This document shows positions 60,669 to 64,000 of a stretch of 64,000 nucleotides of DNA, in pieces. The notes beneath the pieces were generated by a model. That model saw only the letters and a list, made by a program, of their open reading frames with translations. It was not told where the DNA came from and searched no databases. Every line of letters starts with the position of its first letter. Position 1 is the first letter of the stretch. The DNA is from Lachnospiraceae bacterium (lineage in GTDB: Bacteria > Bacillota > Clostridia > Lachnospirales > Lachnospiraceae). A program made the translations under genes and the position numbers. The stretch covers positions 1 through 64,000 of the forward strand of contig JAILKJ010000045.1 of assembly GCA_024693845.1 (NCBI GenBank), read 5' to 3'.

Positions 60669-62705
60669 ATGGCATCAACCTTTTTCGGATTAGATATCGC
60701 ATATAAAGGACTGACGGCAGCGAATGCGGCCCTTAACACTACCGCCAACAATATTGCTAACGTGCAGACGGAAGGCTATTCCAGGCAGGTGGTAAACCAG
60801 AAGGCTTCGGATCCGCTCAGGTCATACACGACCTACGGTACCCTCGGTTCCGGTGTGGATACGGTCTCCATCGATCGTCAGAGGGATCAGTTCTACGACT
60901 ACAAGATGTGGAAGAACAATACCAAATGCGGCGAGTATGAGGAGAAAGCCTATTACATGAAGCAGATCGAGGATCTGTTTACGGATGACAGCACGATCAA
61001 GGGCTTTAATACCATCTTCAATGAGATGTACAGCTCTCTGGCGGAGCTGCAGAAGAATGCCGGCGATACGACTACCAAGGCACAATTCATCGGATATGCC
61101 AACAATCTGGCATATTATTTCAATACCATCGCCAGCCAGCTCTCTACGATCCAGCTCGATGCAAATGCGGAGATCAAGAACAAGGTGGATGAGCTTAATT
61201 CCTATGCAGAGGAGATCGCTTCCCTGAACGAACAGATCAATGTCATTGAGATGACGGGGGCAGCGGCCAACGAACTTCGGGATCAGAGAGATCTGATCAT
61301 TGATAAACTTTCCATGATCGTAGATGTGGAGTTTACGGAGACTCCCGTTTATGATACCAACCAGCCGGACAGAGATACAGGAGCAAGCCGTTGTACCATC
61401 CGTATCGCAGGAGGACAGTGGCTGGTGGACGGTAGCGAATACAGGCAGCTGGAGTGCGTTGCCAGAGCGGAAAACAAGGCAAATAACCAATCCGATGCAC
61501 TGGGACTCTTTGATCTGTCCTGGAAGAACGATGAGGATACCAGGATCGAGGGGTATCGGACCCAGTATGTACAGGGCAAGATCACGGACGCGCAGCTGCA
61601 GACGCTGAGGGATAATCGACAGCTCACGGATGACGATTATAAATATATCATCGGTGAGCAGGAACGGTACAGAGAGACCTTTGATCTGTCCAGTCTCCGG
61701 ATCGGAGGAGAACTCCAGGGACTGATCGCCATCCGCGACGGTAACAACGGAGAGAACTTCAGAGGGACCGTATCGGCCATCGGAGAGGCAGCTTCCGGCA
61801 AGAAGACCATGACCATCGATGTGACAAAGGATTACCTTCAGGATATAAATAAACTGACCCTTCCGGATGAAGGTGGTGTGCTGGAGGTGGGAAGTCTCAG
61901 ATATTCCTATGATTCGTTTCAGATCGTAATGGGTGCAGATGGTAAAGTGTCTCAATACATATTCGAACTCAGCGATATGAATGCCAAAGATCCCACAGCA
62001 GACAGGATCGGCATGGAAGCTGAGGTGGGAGATGTACTGGAGTATCAGGGAGTACCCTATTATCAGCAGCAGATCAATGAGTGGTGCCGTACCTATGCAG
62101 AAGTGTTTAACAAGATCCTGGCCCATGAGGGGTACAGCGATTCGGAAAAGGCAGTGGACGGCCACGGAAATGAAACGGATGCAGTTTTGTTTGTGGCAAA
62201 TGAGGCTACCTCGGATGCACAGAGATACTTCAAGGATTCAAGAAGTGCAACATCAGGTTCGACCATCGACAGTAATTCGGACAGTTATTATTTTCTGACG
62301 GCCCAGAACTTTGCCGTCAACAGTGAAATGATGGAAGACCCTCAGCTTATGGCATCTCATACCGGCAAGGGAAAAGGGGGCGAGGCATATAATATCATCA
62401 AGGAACTCAACGATCTTCGGGGCAATAAGGAAAAAATGACCTTCCGCGGGTGTACGGCGGGAGAATTCCTTCAGAATATCCTATCGGATATTTCGTTGAA
62501 TGCCAACAATGCCAATACCTTCCATAACAGCTATACCAATATCGGTCGCGTGATCGATACCCAGAGACTGTCCATCAGCGGAGTGGATACGGATGAGGAA
62601 TCCCTGAATCTGGTGGAATACCAGCATGCTTACAATCTGGCATCCAAGATGATCCAGGTACTTACGGAGGTCTATGACAGACTGATCACCCAGACCGGTG
62701 TATAA
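60669..62705 (+). CDS. flgK: Flagellar hook-associated protein FlgK, second and longer copy
   Basis: 678-aa FlgK-family protein. The N-terminus FFGLDIAYKGLTAANAALNT with NNIANVQTEGYSRQ and the C-terminus SLNLVEYQHAYNLASKMIQVL are conserved. The middle (about residues 200-560) is 80-90 residues longer than in copy one and unrelated by eye. The end motif is closer to classic FlgK than that of copy one. Two FlgK rings, or one junction protein with a specialised relative, are both possible. No promoter is seen in the 15-bp gap. Confidence 0.9.
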   Translation: MASTFFGLDIAYKGLTAANAALNTTANNIANVQTEGYSRQVVNQKASDPLRSYTTYGTLGSGVDTVSIDRQRDQFYDYKMWKNNTKCGEYEEKAYYMKQIEDLFTDDSTIKGFNTIFNEMYSSLAELQKNAGDTTTKAQFIGYANNLAYYFNTIASQLSTIQLDANAEIKNKVDELNSYAEEIASLNEQINVIEMTGAAANELRDQRDLIIDKLSMIVDVEFTETPVYDTNQPDRDTGASRCTIRIAGGQWLVDGSEYRQLECVARAENKANNQSDALGLFDLSWKNDEDTRIEGYRTQYVQGKITDAQLQTLRDNRQLTDDDYKYIIGEQERYRETFDLSSLRIGGELQGLIAIRDGNNGENFRGTVSAIGEAASGKKTMTIDVTKDYLQDINKLTLPDEGGVLEVGSLRYSYDSFQIVMGADGKVSQYIFELSDMNAKDPTADRIGMEAEVGDVLEYQGVPYYQQQINEWCRTYAEVFNKILAHEGYSDSEKAVDGHGNETDAVLFVANEATSDAQRYFKDSRSATSGSTIDSNSDSYYFLTAQNFAVNSEMMEDPQLMASHTGKGKGGEAYNIIKELNDLRGNKEKMTFRGCTAGEFLQNILSDISLNANNANTFHNSYTNIGRVIDTQRLSISGVDTDEESLNLVEYQHAYNLASKMIQVLTEVYDRLITQTGV

Positions 62706-62711
62706 TGCCGT

Positions 62712-62739
62712 GAAAGTTAGCAAAAGAAATCACCGATAA
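62712..62739 (+). promoter_or_regulatory. Sigma-28-like box 1 before flgL
   Basis: GAAAGTTA (62712-62719), a 12-bp spacer and ACCGATAA (62732-62739): 13 of 16 matches to the sigma-28 consensus, with one extra spacer base. It starts 7 bp after the flgK stop. Confidence 0.5.
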
Positions 62740-62752
62740 CGACAGAAGGCTG

Positions 62753-62780
62753 TAAAGAAAGTAAGCAAAAAAGCCGAAAT
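62753..62780 (+). promoter_or_regulatory. Sigma-28-like box 2 before flgL
   Basis: TAAAGAAA (62753-62760), a 12-bp spacer and GCCGAAAT (62773-62780), or in Bacillus SigD terms TAAA-N16-GCCGAAAT. It lies 45 bp before flgL. A predicted start near 62787 would place the hairpin at 62792-62804 at the extreme 5' end of the mRNA. Confidence 0.5.
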
Positions 62781-62791
62781 ATAAGGAAATA

Positions 62792-62804
62792 GCCCGATTC
62801 GGGC
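62792..62804 (+). other. Small hairpin in the flgL leader
   Basis: GCCCG, loop ATT and CGGGC form a perfect GC-rich stem of 5 bp, 8 bp before the AAAGGGATG ribosome-binding site of flgL. No T-run follows, so it is not a terminator. It could stabilise the 5' end of the message. Confidence 0.5.
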
Positions 62805-62825
62805 ACTGAGGAAAGGGATGTATAT

Positions 62826-64000
62826 ATGAGAATCACGAATAAGATCATTTCCAATAATTCGGTGACCAATATCAATAATAATAAGGTGCTGGAGGATAAG
62901 CTGAACACTCAGCTGGCAACCGGCTCTAAGGTGACAAGACCTTCAGATGATCCTGTTGTTGCGATCCGCGCCCTGAGACTTCGCACCAACTTAAGTCAGG
63001 TGAACCAGTATTACACCAAGAATATCCCGGATGCCAATTCCTGGCTGGATGTAACGGAAAGTGCCATCAATACGGTGCTTAGTATCGTGGAGGATATGCA
63101 GGCCAACTGTACCAAGGGTTCTGTCGGTTTTGATACCACGGAAGACAGGGATAAGGTGTTGCAGAATCTCAAGGCACTTCAGGAAGAAGTTTACGCCACC
63201 GGTGATGCGGATTATGCGGGAAGGTTTGTATTTGCAGGCTATCGTACCAACACTTCCGTAACTTTCGGTAAAGCGTTGACAAATAAGCCCTACAGCATCA
63301 CGGAGCAGGTGGACAGAAGCGTTATTGATGAGATCACACATGTGGATGTGGACAAGCTGGATGAGCTGACCGAGTATAATGCGGATACAACAATCACAAC
63401 CATGGAGACGGATATCTCCTCCTATAAGGTGCACAGGATCAGGCTTTCCTATGATAATGTGGATAAGGATGTGGTTCCCACGCTGCAGTATACTGATGGT
63501 AGCGGAAACCCGCAAAGCTATACACCTCAGACGGTTTCTCTGTATGATACGCCGGAACCTTACGAGCAGGCAACGGGGAATAAAGTGATCTTCGTACCCG
63601 AGACGGGAGAACTATTGCTGGGAGAGGATGCCTATCAGACCCTGATGGATACCCGAGACGATGAGAGTACGGAAGTCAATGAAGGAGAGATCCGGATCTC
63701 CTATCAGAAGAGCAACTGGGAAGCCAAGGATCTTCGGCCGGAACATTTTTTCTACTGTGAATCCACCAATGATGATGGCGTCAATGTGGTTTACAACGAG
63801 AAGTATCTGACAGGAGATAAGGATGATGATGCTAATCAATACATCTCCTACGATGTGGGCTTTAATCAGTCGGTAAGAGTCAATACCCTGGCCAAGGAGC
63901 TGTTCTCCCCTTCCATGGGAAGGGATATCGATGATATCATCCGTTCGATCGAGGATGTGGATATGATCGAGAAAAGCATCACCAGCATTAAGAATAGACT
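62826..64000 (+). CDS. flgL: Flagellar hook-associated protein FlgL (truncated by window end)
   Basis: The first 391 codons are present and the frame is still open at the right edge. The N-terminus MRITNKIISNNSVTNINNNK and the flagellin-like helix TQLATGSKVTRPSDDPVVAIRALRLR identify the FlgL/flagellin D0-D1 region. The segment GDADYAGRFVFAGYRTNT is the usual FlgL turn. FlgL is the second hook-filament junction protein, on which flagellin polymerises. AAAGGGATG precedes ATG 62826. The C-terminal helix lies outside the window. Confidence 0.93.
   Translation, partial: MRITNKIISNNSVTNINNNKVLEDKLNTQLATGSKVTRPSDDPVVAIRALRLRTNLSQVNQYYTKNIPDANSWLDVTESAINTVLSIVEDMQANCTKGSVGFDTTEDRDKVLQNLKALQEEVYATGDADYAGRFVFAGYRTNTSVTFGKALTNKPYSITEQVDRSVIDEITHVDVDKLDELTEYNADTTITTMETDISSYKVHRIRLSYDNVDKDVVPTLQYTDGSGNPQSYTPQTVSLYDTPEPYEQATGNKVIFVPETGELLLGEDAYQTLMDTRDDESTEVNEGEIRISYQKSNWEAKDLRPEHFFYCESTNDDGVNVVYNEKYLTGDKDDDANQYISYDVGFNQSVRVNTLAKELFSPSMGRDIDDIIRSIEDVDMIEKSITSIKNR

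Noticed and set aside
60822..62165. 447-codon minus-strand frame inside the second flgK
   Set aside because: Antisense shadow of a real FlgK; no family motif.
1..64000. CRISPR arrays, tRNA/rRNA genes, insertion sequences, phage or integrase genes
   Set aside because: No regularly spaced repeats, no cloverleaf-like GTTCRA signals in the short intergenic gaps, and no transposase or integrase reading frame were seen.

Overview
The window is about 64 kb of a motile, low-GC-lineage anaerobe. The best guess is a Lachnospiraceae-type member of Clostridia. Reasons for this: a dnaK-dnaJ-prmA-rsmE...mtaB arrangement and an ireB-ruvX-DUF1292...mltG-trmR block, both of which parallel Bacillus gene order; a DUF4250 protein; SufCBDSU with SufU; a cysteine desulfurase-ThiI pair; and a Firmicutes-type flgM-flgN-flgK-flgL operon. 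No rRNA, tRNA, CRISPR array, insertion sequence or phage gene was found. No stretch longer than 300 bases lacks a gene.

Region 1 (1-10.3 kb) is the end of the heat-shock operon (dnaK, dnaJ). It continues with a ferredoxin-fused aldo/keto reductase, two translation-related methyltransferases (prmA, rsmE), two small membrane proteins, a cysteine desulfurase with thiI (tRNA 4-thiouridine), a leftward HPr-like gene that lacks the active-site histidine, and mtaB (tRNA ms2t6A). Region 2 (10.3-16.3 kb) is a conserved housekeeping block: an unknown 293-aa protein, ireB, ruvX, a DUF1292 protein, RNase J, a YlbF-like protein, a truncated MltG-like protein, trmR, a double-ACT protein and DUF4250. Region 3 (16.3-23.1 kb) holds gpmI and a complete sufCBDSU iron-sulfur assembly operon. 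Region 4 (23.2-29.6 kb) is a galactoside-use cluster: GH2 hydrolase, GPH-family sugar transporter and GH36 alpha-galactosidase. Region 5 (29.6-33.4 kb) holds a radical SAM/SPASM protein, an HD-GYP cyclic-di-GMP phosphodiesterase-like membrane protein and proC. The radical SAM gene is preceded by a promoter with a 21-bp-phased direct repeat.

Region 6 (33.4-57.9 kb) is a large glycan island, in parts visibly richer in A+T than its flanks. It encodes most of a pseudaminic-acid-like (nonulosonic acid) pathway: a PseH-like acetyltransferase, PseI, PseG and PseB. The expected PseC aminotransferase and NeuA/PseF-type cytidylyltransferase are absent from the window. In their place are a class-III (glutamate-semialdehyde-type) aminotransferase, a SpsF-type nucleotidyltransferase and an aldo/keto reductase. 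Around these lie three CgeB-like glycosyltransferases, a StrF-like, a WavE-like, a GT4 and a GT2-containing transferase, a capsular-type transferase and a methyltransferase. Two tandem DUF115/MAF (motility-accessory-factor) proteins belong to the family that glycosylates flagellin.

Region 7 (57.9-64 kb) is a late flagellar operon: flgM, flgN, two consecutive and dissimilar flgK genes, then flgL, which runs off the end. A clear sigma-28 promoter lies before flgM, and two sigma-28-like boxes and a hairpin lie before flgL. The simplest reading of regions 6 and 7 together is a flagellin-glycosylation island attached to the hook-filament junction genes, with a variant nonulosonate pathway supplying the sugar.
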